From: Eubacteriales bacterium
GTDB taxonomy: Bacteria; Bacillota; Clostridia; Lachnospirales; Lachnospiraceae
Direction of reading: 5' to 3'
DNA length: 64,000 bases
Assembly: GCA_030536575.1 (NCBI GenBank)
Contig: JAUNPS010000016.1
Span: 21,327 to 85,326 of the forward strand
Made by a program: the position numbers and the translations under genes. The first letter of the stretch is position 1, and every line of letters starts with the position of its first letter. Below, in pieces: positions 9,023 to 17,986 of the stretch. The notes below the pieces were generated by a model. The model saw only the letters and a program-made list of their open reading frames with translations. It was not told the origin of the DNA and did not search any database.

Positions 9023-9900
9023 ACGACTACAATGAAGAAGACCATTTTAAAGCCTTAAACAACCAGAACGTGTACGTAAGCCACAGCGGCGATTATAAAG
9101 ACAATCCTATCTACCACGTGCACAACTCCTGTGAGCTGCTCTTTATCGAAGAGGGCCAGGCCGAATACCGCATCGGGAACCAGTATTACGAAATTGGGGC
9201 CAACGACGTCCTGATCATCGGCGGCACCGACCCCCACTCCCGAAAATTCAAAAAAGTGCCCTGTCTGCGCTACGGCCTCACGGTCATGCCCGCCTACCTG
9301 CAAAACCTGCCGATCATCAACGGCTACATGAACGTCTACCGCACCCAGACCCAGGAAGACGCCCAGAAGCTGAAAGGTGTGGACAATGTGGTCTTCCAGC
9401 GCATGATCCAGATCCTCTGGCAGCTCAGAGAGGAGACGAAAGAAAACGGTGAAGGCCGGGGCGACCTGGTCTATGCCCTGATCCTGGAACTGACCATTTA
9501 CCTGAAACGGCTGCTGAACCTGGAAAAACAGGACGTCAGCGGCACCTACAAGATCATGAGCGACGTAAAGAGCTACATTGACTTCCATTACATGGAGGAT
9601 TTAAGCCTGAACGAACTGAGCCGCCTGTTTTACCTCCAGCCCAACACGATCAGCAAAAATTTCGGAAAGGTCTTCGGGAAAAATGTAAACAGCTACATCA
9701 ATTCCGTCCGCGTGACCAATGCGGTACGGATTCTGGAAGCCTCCGATGTCAGCATCACCGAGCTCTCCGGAATGGTGGGCTACACCAGCATCAATACTTT
9801 CCTGCGCCAGTTCCGGGAGAAAATGGGGGTCTCGCCCCTTCAGTATAAAAAGCGGTTTGAACAGTTCATGGCCGTGCGGGAAACCCAGCATTTGTTCTAA
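8998..9900 (+). CDS. AraC-family transcriptional regulator (second of a tandem pair)
   Basis: 300 residues, GTG start behind GGAGGGAGGAG. Clear paralogue of the upstream gene: same CELLFIEEGQAEYRIG sensor, same LQPNTISKNF helix and closing MGVSPLQYKKR. Many positions differ in the sensor half (for example PHSRKFKKVPCLRYG against RHRFWFTQVPYKRYG), so the two may sense different ligands or form a heterodimer; that is inference. It lies directly upstream of the promoter of the binding-protein gene. Confidence 0.92.
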   Translation: MGKNEKFLNDYNEEDHFKALNNQNVYVSHSGDYKDNPIYHVHNSCELLFIEEGQAEYRIGNQYYEIGANDVLIIGGTDPHSRKFKKVPCLRYGLTVMPAYLQNLPIINGYMNVYRTQTQEDAQKLKGVDNVVFQRMIQILWQLREETKENGEGRGDLVYALILELTIYLKRLLNLEKQDVSGTYKIMSDVKSYIDFHYMEDLSLNELSRLFYLQPNTISKNFGKVFGKNVNSYINSVRVTNAVRILEASDVSITELSGMVGYTSINTFLRQFREKMGVSPLQYKKRFEQFMAVRETQHLF

Positions 9901-9949
9901 TTGTCGGTATTGTTTCTTAAAAAACATCATTTCTCCTGCGTGTGTCAAA

Positions 9950-10007
9950 AAAATGGTGATTTTTATTATAAAAATGGTGAGAATAATTCTGGAGAGAATG
10001 CTATACT
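9950..10007 (+). promoter_or_regulatory. binding-protein promoter with two AraC-type direct repeats
   Basis: The 10-mer AAAATGGTGA occurs at 9950-9959 and 9971-9980, exactly 21 bp (two helical turns) apart. A -10 TATACT lies at 10002-10007; the corresponding -35 position (9979-9984, GAGAAT) is poor and is touched by the second repeat. A poor -35 abutted by direct repeats is the usual layout of class II activation by AraC proteins. Which of the two upstream regulators binds is not shown. Confidence 0.6.
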
Positions 10008-10129
10008 ACAACCATCAAGATAACCAACAGAGATACAAGAAATCCAGAAAAGCTGCAGCAAAAATTCTTGGAAAACATTGGAAAAACCTGTTGAATTGTG
10101 AAAAATCACCATGTTAGGAGGAAACAAAA

Positions 10130-11428
10130 ATGATGAAAAAGAAAATTGCTGTGATGATGGCAGGCGCTATGGCTCTTTCCACACTTCCTCTGGGAGTATG
10201 CGCGGAAGAAAGTGGTGAAAAAGTAGAGCTGACGATTATGTGTGCTTACGCAAGTGAGGATCCCCACGGACAGTACGTTTACCAGTACGCAGAAGAATTC
10301 ATGGCAGAGAACCCGAACGTAAGCGTGGAAGTACAGGCTATCAGCAGTAACGACATTTATACAAAACTTGCAGCAATGGTAACATCCCCGGACGACCTTC
10401 CGACCCTGTTCTTCACCAGCGTTGACCAGGCCCCGACCCTGTATGACTTAGGGCTGATGGAAGACCTGAACGGCTATCTGGATGACGAAACCTTAGCCAT
10501 GTTTGCAGAAGGCATCACCGACGCCTGCACATTGGACGGAACCCTTGCATTCTATCCCATCGACGTACAGCCCTCCGCAATCCTCTACCGCACCGACCGC
10601 TTCGAAGAAGCCGGCCTGGAAGTTCCCACCACCTGGGACGAGTTCCTGGAATGCGCGAAAGCATTGACCCTGGATTCCGACGGAGACGGCGAGATCGATC
10701 AGTGGGGCTTCTCCATGGTAGGTTCCAACAACAGTTCCGGACAGAGCCGTTTCATGTCCTACCTGTGGAGCAATGGCTGCGACATCATTGCTTATGACGA
10801 AGACAACGAAGAATGGGTTCCGGCTCTGGGCGACAACTTTACCGACCTTATGACCTTCTGGACCGATATGAACAATGTACACGGCGTCGTTCCCACCGGT
10901 ATCACCGAAGTGGACTACGCGACAGCAGCCAACTATTTCGCAATGGGCTACACCAGCATGATGCTCACCGGCAGTAATGCCATCGGCGTCGCTTACGCCA
11001 ACAACCCTGAACTGGAAGGCAAAATCGGTTCCTTCCCGATTCCTGGTGAAAGCGCCGGAACCATGTTAAACGCAGAAGGCTACGCCGTATGCAGCTACGC
11101 CTCCGACGAAGAAAAAGCAGCAGCCGTAGAATTCCTGAAATTCTTCAGCACCCACGATTCTGACCTGATGTTCTGGCAGTCCAGCGGCAAGATCCCGGCT
11201 ACCGTAGAGGGTGAAAAAGCCGAATACATCACCGGAGACGACTACAAAGGTTATCTGGACACCATCGCAAACGGATGCCTGGAGCCGGTCAACTTCGCAG
11301 GGATCAGCGGCCTGAAGAGTATCCTGGGCGACGCTTACGCAGCCGTATTCAGCGGTGAAAAGACCAACGAAGAAGCGGTAGCAACCTTCGAAAGCGCACT
11401 GGATGAACTTCTGGAAGATTACAACTAA
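10130..11428 (+). CDS. ABC transporter extracellular solute-binding protein
   Basis: 432 residues of the sugar-binding family 1 type. Signal peptide at 1-25 (MMKKKIAVMMAGAMALSTLP, then LGVCAEE); LGVC is a poor lipobox, so signal peptidase I cleavage or an atypical lipoprotein are both possible. The mature protein begins KVELTIMCAYASEDPHGQ and has the family fold pattern (GEIDQWGFSM, FAMGYTSMMLTGS). Acidic Ca-loop-like DSDGDGEID near 184-192. Ligand unknown; the neighbouring enzymes suggest a sugar acid or N-acylated amino acid or sugar. No ATPase gene is present, so a shared MsmK-type ATPase is implied. Confidence 0.92.
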   Translation: MMKKKIAVMMAGAMALSTLPLGVCAEESGEKVELTIMCAYASEDPHGQYVYQYAEEFMAENPNVSVEVQAISSNDIYTKLAAMVTSPDDLPTLFFTSVDQAPTLYDLGLMEDLNGYLDDETLAMFAEGITDACTLDGTLAFYPIDVQPSAILYRTDRFEEAGLEVPTTWDEFLECAKALTLDSDGDGEIDQWGFSMVGSNNSSGQSRFMSYLWSNGCDIIAYDEDNEEWVPALGDNFTDLMTFWTDMNNVHGVVPTGITEVDYATAANYFAMGYTSMMLTGSNAIGVAYANNPELEGKIGSFPIPGESAGTMLNAEGYAVCSYASDEEKAAAVEFLKFFSTHDSDLMFWQSSGKIPATVEGEKAEYITGDDYKGYLDTIANGCLEPVNFAGISGLKSILGDAYAAVFSGEKTNEEAVATFESALDELLEDYN

Positions 11429-11447
11429 AACGGATGAAGTGATGCGG

Positions 11448-11483
11448 ACAGGGGGAAGGGAAAGAAACCTTTCCCCTGTTTTT
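11448..11483 (+). terminator. attenuating terminator between binding-protein and permease genes
   Basis: Hairpin with GGGAAAG/CTTTCCC and outer CAGGGG/CCCCTG pairing, then TTTTT. Such partial terminators keep binding-protein expression above permease expression; the permease genes have no separate promoter that I can see. Confidence 0.75.
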
Positions 11484-11515
11484 GAAACGCATGCAAAGGA
11501 GAGGAGTGTATCTGC

Positions 11516-12415
11516 ATGGCATCTGCAGTAAAGAGAAAGACTTCATCCGGAAAGGTACAGCGCTATAACCGCACCGGATATAAGTTTATTTCCCCGGCGG
11601 TCATTATGATGGCTGCACTGATCGTCTACCCCATGCTCTATGGAGTCTACTTAAGCTTTTATAACACAAACCTGGTAAATAAATGGAAATTTGTAGGGCT
11701 GAAATATTATATCCAGGCATTTACCCAGTCCGAATTTTACAATTCGGTGTTCTTAACCTTCCTGTTTATGATTCTGGTGGTGGCCGGACATTTTATCGTC
11801 GGTTTTATCCTGGCTTCCATCCTGAATAAAGAATTTTTCGGCCGTACCCTGTTTCGGGTGATCTTCATGCTTCCCTGGCTGTTCCCGGAAACGGTAATCG
11901 CCCTTCTGTTCACCTGGATTCTGAATCCGATGTACGGTATTTTCAACAGCATTTTAAAATCCCTGGGAATTATTTCCTCGAACATTTCCTGGCTGGGCTC
12001 GGCAAATCTGGCCTTCCCGGCGGTGGTCGTGGTTTGTATCTGGAAAGGGTATCCCATGGTAATGACCATGATCCTGTCCGGCCTGCAGGGCATTTCCAGC
12101 GATCTCTACGAAGCGGCCAGAATCGACGGCGCGAACAAATGGCAGCAGTTTCTGCACGTGACCCTGCCGGGGCTGAAACCCGTAATGACGACCACGATCA
12201 TTCTGGACAGCGTCTGGTGGTTCAAGCAGTACACCCTGGTCTACACGATGACCGGAGGCGGCCCAGGCACGGCGACGAACCTGATCAGCCTGAATATCTA
12301 CGGAACGGCATTTAATGACCTGCGATTCGGTAAGGCCGCCGCATGGGGAATTATCGTATTCGTCATCTGCTATTTGATCAGCAAAGTATATAGGGTGGTG
12401 TTAAGAGATGACTAA
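11516..12415 (+). CDS. ABC transporter permease, MalF/UgpA type
   Basis: 299 residues with six membrane segments. Seen: N-terminal helix at about 21-45 (FISPAVIMMAALIVYPMLYG) and the cytoplasmic EAA loop YEAARIDGANKWQQFLHVTLP near 199-219, which docks to the ATPase. Overlaps the second permease by 8 bases. Forms the heterodimeric membrane channel with it. Confidence 0.94.
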   Translation: MASAVKRKTSSGKVQRYNRTGYKFISPAVIMMAALIVYPMLYGVYLSFYNTNLVNKWKFVGLKYYIQAFTQSEFYNSVFLTFLFMILVVAGHFIVGFILASILNKEFFGRTLFRVIFMLPWLFPETVIALLFTWILNPMYGIFNSILKSLGIISSNISWLGSANLAFPAVVVVCIWKGYPMVMTMILSGLQGISSDLYEAARIDGANKWQQFLHVTLPGLKPVMTTTIILDSVWWFKQYTLVYTMTGGGPGTATNLISLNIYGTAFNDLRFGKAAAWGIIVFVICYLISKVYRVVLRDD

Positions 12416-13265
12416 GAGTATTCTGAAAACGAAAAAAAGCAGAAAAATTACGGGAAGTATCCTGCGCTACGTGTTTTTGTGCCTGATGGCGTCGCTGATC
12501 CTGGTTCCGGTGCTCTGGATGATTTCTACGGCTTTCAAAACTGAGGCGGAAACCTATTCCCCGACTCCGATCTGGATTCCCACCGAAATTTCCCTGGATT
12601 CCTTCAAAAAGTTCTGGGGCATCTACAATTTCGGCCAGATGACCTTAAACAGCCTTGTGACCTGTTTAGGCTCCATGATCATCTGTACGGCGTTCTCCTG
12701 CCTGGCAGGCTACGGCGTAACCCGTTTTGAATTCAAAGGAAAGAAAACCTTCATGGGATTCCTGTTGGTCACGCAGATGTTCCCAAGCGTTATGCTGGTG
12801 GTGCCCTTCTACTCTGTTTTGACGAAGTACCACCTGACCAACTCCCTGCTGGGGCTGGTGATCGTCTACGCGGCGACCAACATTGCCTTCAGCACCTGGA
12901 TGATGACCTCGTACTTTAAGTCCATTCCGCTGGAACTGGACGAGGCGGCCCGTGTGGACGGGGCATCCAGCTTCACGATCTTCTGGAAAATTATCCTGCC
13001 GCTGACCGTTCCCGGCATCGCGGCGGTGGCGATTTTCGTACTGATCAACGGATGGAATGAATACATGTATTCCTCTGTCCTGATCTCCAAAGATTCCTTG
13101 AAAACATTGACCGTAGGAATCGTTTCACTGAACACACAGAACCAGGTGCACTGGAACGATATGATGGCCGCGTCCACCGTATCCTGTATTCCGCTGATCA
13201 TCCTGTTCTTATGTTTCCAAAAATATTTTATCGCCGGTATGACAAGCGGCGCGGTCAAGAGCTGA
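12408..13265 (+). CDS. ABC transporter permease, MalG/UgpE type
   Basis: 285 residues, six membrane segments, with EAA loop DEAARVDGASSFTIFWKIILP near 182-202 and the MalG-type C-terminus FIAGMTSGAVKS. Start overlaps the preceding permease gene; the dehydratase gene follows 20 bases downstream behind GGGAGG, so transport and metabolism are one transcript. Confidence 0.94.
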   Translation: MTKSILKTKKSRKITGSILRYVFLCLMASLILVPVLWMISTAFKTEAETYSPTPIWIPTEISLDSFKKFWGIYNFGQMTLNSLVTCLGSMIICTAFSCLAGYGVTRFEFKGKKTFMGFLLVTQMFPSVMLVVPFYSVLTKYHLTNSLLGLVIVYAATNIAFSTWMMTSYFKSIPLELDEAARVDGASSFTIFWKIILPLTVPGIAAVAIFVLINGWNEYMYSSVLISKDSLKTLTVGIVSLNTQNQVHWNDMMAASTVSCIPLIILFLCFQKYFIAGMTSGAVKS

Positions 13266-13285
13266 CCGAAGGGAGGAAAAACAAA

Positions 13286-14500
13286 ATGAAATCCATTACA
13301 ATCCGCGACATCAAAGTATTTGTGACGGCTCCCCACGGAAATAACCTGGTAGTCGTAAAAGTAGAAACTTCGGAACCGGAGTTATACGGTGTGGGATGCG
13401 CTACCTTTACCTGGCGCTATAAGGCAGTTGTTACCGCCATTGAAGAGTATCTGCGCCCAATGTTACTGGGACGTTCCGTCCACGACATTGAGGATATCTG
13501 GCAGTCCATGATGGGCAGCTCCTACTGGCGGAACGGCCCGGTGCTGAACAATGCCCTTTCCGGCGTGGACGAGGCTCTCTGGGACATTAAAGGAAAACTG
13601 GCCGGTATGCCGCTTTACGACCTGTTCGGCGGAAAATGCCGGGAGGGAATCGCCGTTTACCGCCATGCGGACGGGAACTGCATCGAGGAAGTGGAAGAGA
13701 AGATCCAGGCTTTCATGGAAGAGGGCTACCGCTATATTCGCTGCCACATGGGAACTTATGGCGGAAATTTCGACGGCTCGATCCAGAAAATGGTTCATCC
13801 GGACAATGCGCCCGCAGGCGCTTATTTCCAGAGCCGGGTCTACATGCAGAGCGTCGTGAAGCTTTTCGACCGGATTCGGACGGATATCGGCTGGAACCTG
13901 GAAATCATGCATGATATTCACGAGCGTCTGTCCCTGGCGGACACGCTAAGCTTCGTGAAAGAATTGGAGCAGTTTAAGCCGTTCTTCATCGAGGATGCGC
14001 TTGCGCCGGATCAGGTAAATTATTTCGAGGTCATCCGGAACCAGACGACCGTTCCGCTGGCCATGGGCGAACTCTTCACCCATCCGCTGGAATGGCGCAC
14101 CATTGTCCAGAATCAGTGGATTGACTTTATCCGCTGCCATTTAAGCGATATCGGCGGACTGACCCCGGCGAGAAAGCTGGCGGCATTCTGCGAGATGTAC
14201 CAGGTGCGCACCGCATGGCACGGGCCCAACGACCTGTCGCCGATCGGCATGGCGGCGCAGATGCATCTGGATCTGAACAGCCCGAATTTCGGCATTCAGG
14301 AGTTTGCGGGCTTCAATGAGGCCGAGGAAGAGGTCTTCCCAGGCTGCCCGACCGTCCGCAACGGTTATGCGTACCTGAATGACAAGCCGGGAATCGGTGT
14401 GGATTTCGACGAAAAAGCGGCGGCGAAGTATCCGGCCATCGACATGGATTTTAGCTGGCTGTTCAGCCGTCTGGAAGATGGAACGGCGGTAAGGCCGTAG
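13286..14500 (+). CDS. enolase-superfamily sugar-acid dehydratase, ManD/RspA type
   Basis: 404 residues. Metal ligands fall at Asp210 (MHDIHERL), Glu236 (FIEDALAP) and Glu262 (MGELF), with His212 and His312 (WHGPND), the spacing of the mannonate dehydratase (ManD) subgroup. The mobile loop carries Arg152 and Tyr158. Family members dehydrate D-mannonate or D-gluconate to 2-keto-3-deoxygluconate, some with very low activity. Start is ATG 13286 behind GGGAGG; a longer frame from 13211 lies inside the permease gene and is not used. No KDG kinase or aldolase is adjacent. Confidence 0.88.
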   Translation: MKSITIRDIKVFVTAPHGNNLVVVKVETSEPELYGVGCATFTWRYKAVVTAIEEYLRPMLLGRSVHDIEDIWQSMMGSSYWRNGPVLNNALSGVDEALWDIKGKLAGMPLYDLFGGKCREGIAVYRHADGNCIEEVEEKIQAFMEEGYRYIRCHMGTYGGNFDGSIQKMVHPDNAPAGAYFQSRVYMQSVVKLFDRIRTDIGWNLEIMHDIHERLSLADTLSFVKELEQFKPFFIEDALAPDQVNYFEVIRNQTTVPLAMGELFTHPLEWRTIVQNQWIDFIRCHLSDIGGLTPARKLAAFCEMYQVRTAWHGPNDLSPIGMAAQMHLDLNSPNFGIQEFAGFNEAEEEVFPGCPTVRNGYAYLNDKPGIGVDFDEKAAAKYPAIDMDFSWLFSRLEDGTAVRP

Positions 14501-14515
14501 AAAGGGGAAATGACG

Positions 14516-14980
14516 ATGACGATTGAAGAAAAACTGGAACAGATGGGACTTTCCCTGCCGCCGGCTCCGGCGAAGGGCGGCGTGTATGCCAGCGTGAAGC
14601 CGTTGGGGCAGAACCTTTACTATATTTCCGGCTGCGGCGCCTACATCGACGGGGAAGGCCCTGCCGGGAAACTCGGAAAAGACCTGACCATCGAGGAAGG
14701 GCAGGAAGCCGCGAAACGGACGATCCTGAACTATCTTTCCGTGATCAAAGCGCATATCGGCAGCCTGGACAAGGTGAAATCCTTTGTGAAAGTGCTGGTG
14801 TTTGTGGCCTGTGAACCGGATTTCTATGAGCAGCCCCAGGTGGCGAACGGAGCGACACAGCTTCTGGTGGATCTGTTCGGGGAAGAGATCGGCGCGCCGT
14901 CCCGTTCGGCGATCGGAGCCATTGCATTGCCCGGAAATACGCCGGTGGAGATCGAAGGCATCGTAGAGATGGAAGCGTAA
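14516..14980 (+). CDS. RidA (YjgF/YER057c/UK114) family protein
   Basis: 154 residues, the longer RidA subgroup. Seen: the C-terminal signature RSAIGAIALPGNTPVEIEGIVEME. RidA proteins hydrolyse reactive enamine/imine intermediates such as 2-aminoacrylate formed by PLP lyases, so its place beside the SelA-like PLP enzyme is meaningful; the classical conserved Arg appears to be Arg133. The start at 14516 leaves 8 bases after AAAGGGG; ATG 14510 would leave only 2. Confidence 0.88.
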   Translation: MTIEEKLEQMGLSLPPAPAKGGVYASVKPLGQNLYYISGCGAYIDGEGPAGKLGKDLTIEEGQEAAKRTILNYLSVIKAHIGSLDKVKSFVKVLVFVACEPDFYEQPQVANGATQLLVDLFGEEIGAPSRSAIGAIALPGNTPVEIEGIVEMEA

Positions 14981-14999
14981 AAACGAAGGAGGGAGTCAA

Positions 15000-16595
15000 A
15001 TGGATTTGCTGATTCAGGGCGGGCTGATCGTGGATGGAAGCGGGGAGAAGCCTTTTTACGGGGACGTTGCGGTGGAGCGTGACCGCATCGTGGCCGTGGG
15101 GCAAAACCTGGACGCTTCGCAGGCCAGAAGGGTTGTGGATGCCAGGGGGCTTACGGTGACGCCGGGCCTGATCGACGGCCATACCCATTCGGAACTGAGC
15201 CTTTTGAAGAACCGGCAGCATCCGAACGCGGTGTACCAGGGGATTTCCACGGTGGTGACCGGTCAGTGCGGGCTGGGCTTTGCGCCGATGCGGCCGGAAC
15301 AGATGGAGGACTCGATCCGGATCAATTCCGGGATTTTCGGGGATTACCGCCATTACCTGAAACCCTGGCGCACGTTCGGGGAATTTCTGGAGCAGTTGGA
15401 CGGTTCGGCGGTCAATGTGGCGGCGAACGTTTCCCACAATGCGGTGCGCCAGATGGTGTGCGGTTTCAAGGATAAGGAGATGGATGCGCGTGAGTTGGAG
15501 GAGGCCAGGCAGGTAGTTGCCCAGGCTATGGAGGAAGGCGCGGTAGGGCTGTCTGTCGGGCTTTCCTACTATCCGGGCGGTTACAGTAATACGGAGGAAC
15601 TCGTGGAGCTGTGCAAAGCCGTAAAAGAATATGACGGCCTGTTTTGTGTCCACCAGCGTCTGAATGACGGGCAGGTGCCGCTCTCTCCGGTGGAGGAGAG
15701 CGCGGAGGTCGTCCGCAGAACGGGCGTGCGGCTGAATATGCTGCATTACCGCACTGGCGGAACGGAGGATATTCAGACATTGTTCGCGCCTTTTGAGGAG
15801 CTGGAAAAGGCCGGGGCGGAGATTTCTTATGAATATTATCCGTATCTGGTGGGCGCGGGGCTTTTGCTGGCGCTGGTGCCCGGCTGGGCCCAGGAGGGCA
15901 GCGCGGATGAGATCCTGGGGCGGCTGACGTCTAAGGAGCTGCGGGCGCGCCTGGTAAAGGAAATGGATGAGCGGCATCCGTATTTCTTCGGGGAAGGGCA
16001 GACGGCCAGGATCATCCTGACGAAAGACCCGTACAGCGCTTACCTTGGGAAGACGGTGGATGAGGTTGCGGCGGAGCATGGCGAGAGCTTTTCCGAGGCG
16101 GTGATCCGGATTTTGGTGGACAATGAACTGGAGGCCGGGTTTGCCGGGATTGAGAACCAGACGCCGGAGCTGAAGGAAAAATTGTACGAAGACCAGTACC
16201 GCCTGTTCCTGGATGAGCGCTATACCATTGGGAGTGATACGATTCCGGCAGGGGTGCTCTGCCATCCGCGGGCGTTCGGCTCTTTTTCCAGAATCATTGC
16301 AATGATGCGCAGACGGGGAGTTCCCGTGGAATTTATCATCAAAAAGCTGACTTCTATGCCGGCGAAGCTGTACCATCTGGAGGGACGGGGGCTTCTGCGG
16401 CCTGGGATGTATGCGGATATCTGCCTGATGGATTATGAGAAGGTGGAGGATCAGGCGACGTTTGAACATTCGAGAAGACGGCCGGAGGGGATGCATTCAC
16501 TGTATGTGAATGGGCTTCCGGCGATGGAGGACGGCACATTGACCGGAATTTTGGCAGGAAAGGCGGTTCGGAGAGGAAATGATGGGCTTTTATGA
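15000..16595 (+). CDS. N-acyl-D-amino-acid deacylase-like amidohydrolase
   Basis: 531 residues of the D-aminoacylase branch (COG3653) of the amidohydrolase superfamily. Seen: N-terminal beta-sandwich, then metal motif DGHTHSE (His61, His63), Cys90 in VTGQCGLG (the Cys ligand typical of this branch), SVGLSYYPGG near 180, catalytic Asp in GSDTIPAG near 412, and HPRAFGSFSR. Predicted to remove an acyl group from an N-acyl-D-amino acid or related amine. Overlaps the next gene by 14 bases, so deacylation and PLP chemistry are coupled. Cytoplasmic: no signal peptide. Confidence 0.85.
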   Translation: MDLLIQGGLIVDGSGEKPFYGDVAVERDRIVAVGQNLDASQARRVVDARGLTVTPGLIDGHTHSELSLLKNRQHPNAVYQGISTVVTGQCGLGFAPMRPEQMEDSIRINSGIFGDYRHYLKPWRTFGEFLEQLDGSAVNVAANVSHNAVRQMVCGFKDKEMDARELEEARQVVAQAMEEGAVGLSVGLSYYPGGYSNTEELVELCKAVKEYDGLFCVHQRLNDGQVPLSPVEESAEVVRRTGVRLNMLHYRTGGTEDIQTLFAPFEELEKAGAEISYEYYPYLVGAGLLLALVPGWAQEGSADEILGRLTSKELRARLVKEMDERHPYFFGEGQTARIILTKDPYSAYLGKTVDEVAAEHGESFSEAVIRILVDNELEAGFAGIENQTPELKEKLYEDQYRLFLDERYTIGSDTIPAGVLCHPRAFGSFSRIIAMMRRRGVPVEFIIKKLTSMPAKLYHLEGRGLLRPGMYADICLMDYEKVEDQATFEHSRRRPEGMHSLYVNGLPAMEDGTLTGILAGKAVRRGNDGLL

Positions 16596-17706
16596 AAAAC
16601 TTGGGATCAAGACGCTGATCAATGCCAGCGAGACGTATACGAACCTGGGCGGTTCCCTGATGGATGCGCGGACGCTTCAGGCCATGCAGGAAGCCGGGGC
16701 CGGATTTGTGGATATCCATGAGCTTTTGGACAAGGTGTGTGAACGGGCGGCCGTGCTCACGAAAAATGAGGCGGCGTTCGTGACTTCCGGAGCGGCGGGC
16801 GGCGTGATTCTGTCCGCGGCAGCGTGCATGTGCGGGCCGGATGAGGCGAAGCTGGGGCTGCTTCCCCATGCGGAGGAGCTTGCGAAGAATGAGATTCTGC
16901 TGTTTGACGGGAAGTTCCGGGAGGAGATCCCATATTGGAGACTGACCGGGCTGACCGGGGCGAAGATCGTGGCGGTGGAGCCAAGTGTGGAAGCGATGCT
17001 GGAAGCGGTAAATGAGCGGACGGCAGCGGTGTTCCTGTTCCCGGCGACGTTGTATGAAGAGGGGATTCCCACCTGTGAAGAAGTCATTCCGGCGCTGAAG
17101 GAGCGGGGCGTGACAGTGGTAGTGGATGCGGCGGCGCAGCTTCCGCCGCGGTCGAATCTCTGGTATTATACGAAGGAGCTGGGGGCGGATCTGGCAGTGT
17201 TCAGCGGCGGGAAGCATATCAAAGGGCCGCAGTCGACCGGTTTGATCGTGGGCCGGAAGGATTTGATTTCGGCCTGCCGGATGGCCGCCAGCCCGAATCC
17301 TTACATTGGGCGTGCGTTTAAGACGGGCAAGGAGGAATTGGCCGGGTTTTTGACGGCGCTGGAGATTTTCGTGGAGGAGGAGCCGGAGGATGGGTTCCGG
17401 AGGCAGGAGCGGATGCTGAAGAGGCTGGAGGAGCTGCTTTTGGAGGAGCCTTCTTTGAAGACGGCGTTTCGGAGCGAGGGACGGCTTGGGACGTATCAGC
17501 CGCTTTTGCTGGTGACGCTGCCGGAGGGGAAGACGGCGGCGGCGTGTAATGCGTTTACCAGGGCTTTGGAGAGGCCGGTGGATGTGGGAGTTTATGCGCC
17601 GGAGTTTCGGATGCCGGAGAATGTGATGTTTTTGAATGCTTATAATTTGAAGGAAGAGGAAGTGGAGAGCGTCGCGGAGGCGGTGCTGGAATATTTGAGA
17701 AGTTAG
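16582..17706 (+). CDS. SelA/DgaE-like PLP-dependent enzyme
   Basis: 374 residues of the SelA-like aminotransferase-fold group, which includes D-glucosaminate-6-phosphate ammonia-lyase (DgaE). Seen: INASETYTNLGGSLM start motif, TSGAAGGVILSAAAC near 65-80, VVDAAAQLPPRSNLWYY near 177-193, and the PLP Schiff-base Lys211 in FSGGKHIKGPQSTG. Not selenocysteine synthase itself: the protein is 90 residues shorter than SelA and no selC or selB is near. Likely an ammonia-lyase or racemase acting on the deacylated product. ATG 16582 has better spacing to GAGAGG than ATG 16579. Confidence 0.82.
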   Translation: MGFYEKLGIKTLINASETYTNLGGSLMDARTLQAMQEAGAGFVDIHELLDKVCERAAVLTKNEAAFVTSGAAGGVILSAAACMCGPDEAKLGLLPHAEELAKNEILLFDGKFREEIPYWRLTGLTGAKIVAVEPSVEAMLEAVNERTAAVFLFPATLYEEGIPTCEEVIPALKERGVTVVVDAAAQLPPRSNLWYYTKELGADLAVFSGGKHIKGPQSTGLIVGRKDLISACRMAASPNPYIGRAFKTGKEELAGFLTALEIFVEEEPEDGFRRQERMLKRLEELLLEEPSLKTAFRSEGRLGTYQPLLLVTLPEGKTAAACNAFTRALERPVDVGVYAPEFRMPENVMFLNAYNLKEEEVESVAEAVLEYLRS

Positions 17707-17720
17707 GAAGCAGTTAGTGA

Positions 17721-17760
17721 AACGGGCGGAATGCGTAAGAGGTGTTCCGGCCCGTTTTTT
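17721..17760 (+). terminator. terminator of the sugar-acid / D-amino-acid locus
   Basis: Stem ACGGGCGGAA/TTCCGGCCCGT with one bulge, then TTTTTT. Ends the transcript that starts near 10013. Confidence 0.85.
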
Positions 17761-17986
17761 GCGCTTTTTAAACAAAGCCTGGGCGGTTTCGTTCAGCAAA
17801 AACGGGAAAAAGTGGTCTGCCTTCCGCAATGTGATAAGCGGCGACTGTTAGTATTATATCAAGGCGATGCCATGCACGGACAGCGGGAAGGGCAGGCGGC
17901 CGGAAGGCTGCCTGTTTGCGTGCAAAGCAAAGCGTCCGGCGTGGAGCCGGATGCTTTGTGAAAAGCCGGGCAGAGAGAAAACGTAC

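Noticed and set aside
16582-17706. Selenocysteine synthase SelA
   Set aside because: About 90 residues too short, no selB or selC nearby, and the context is catabolic.
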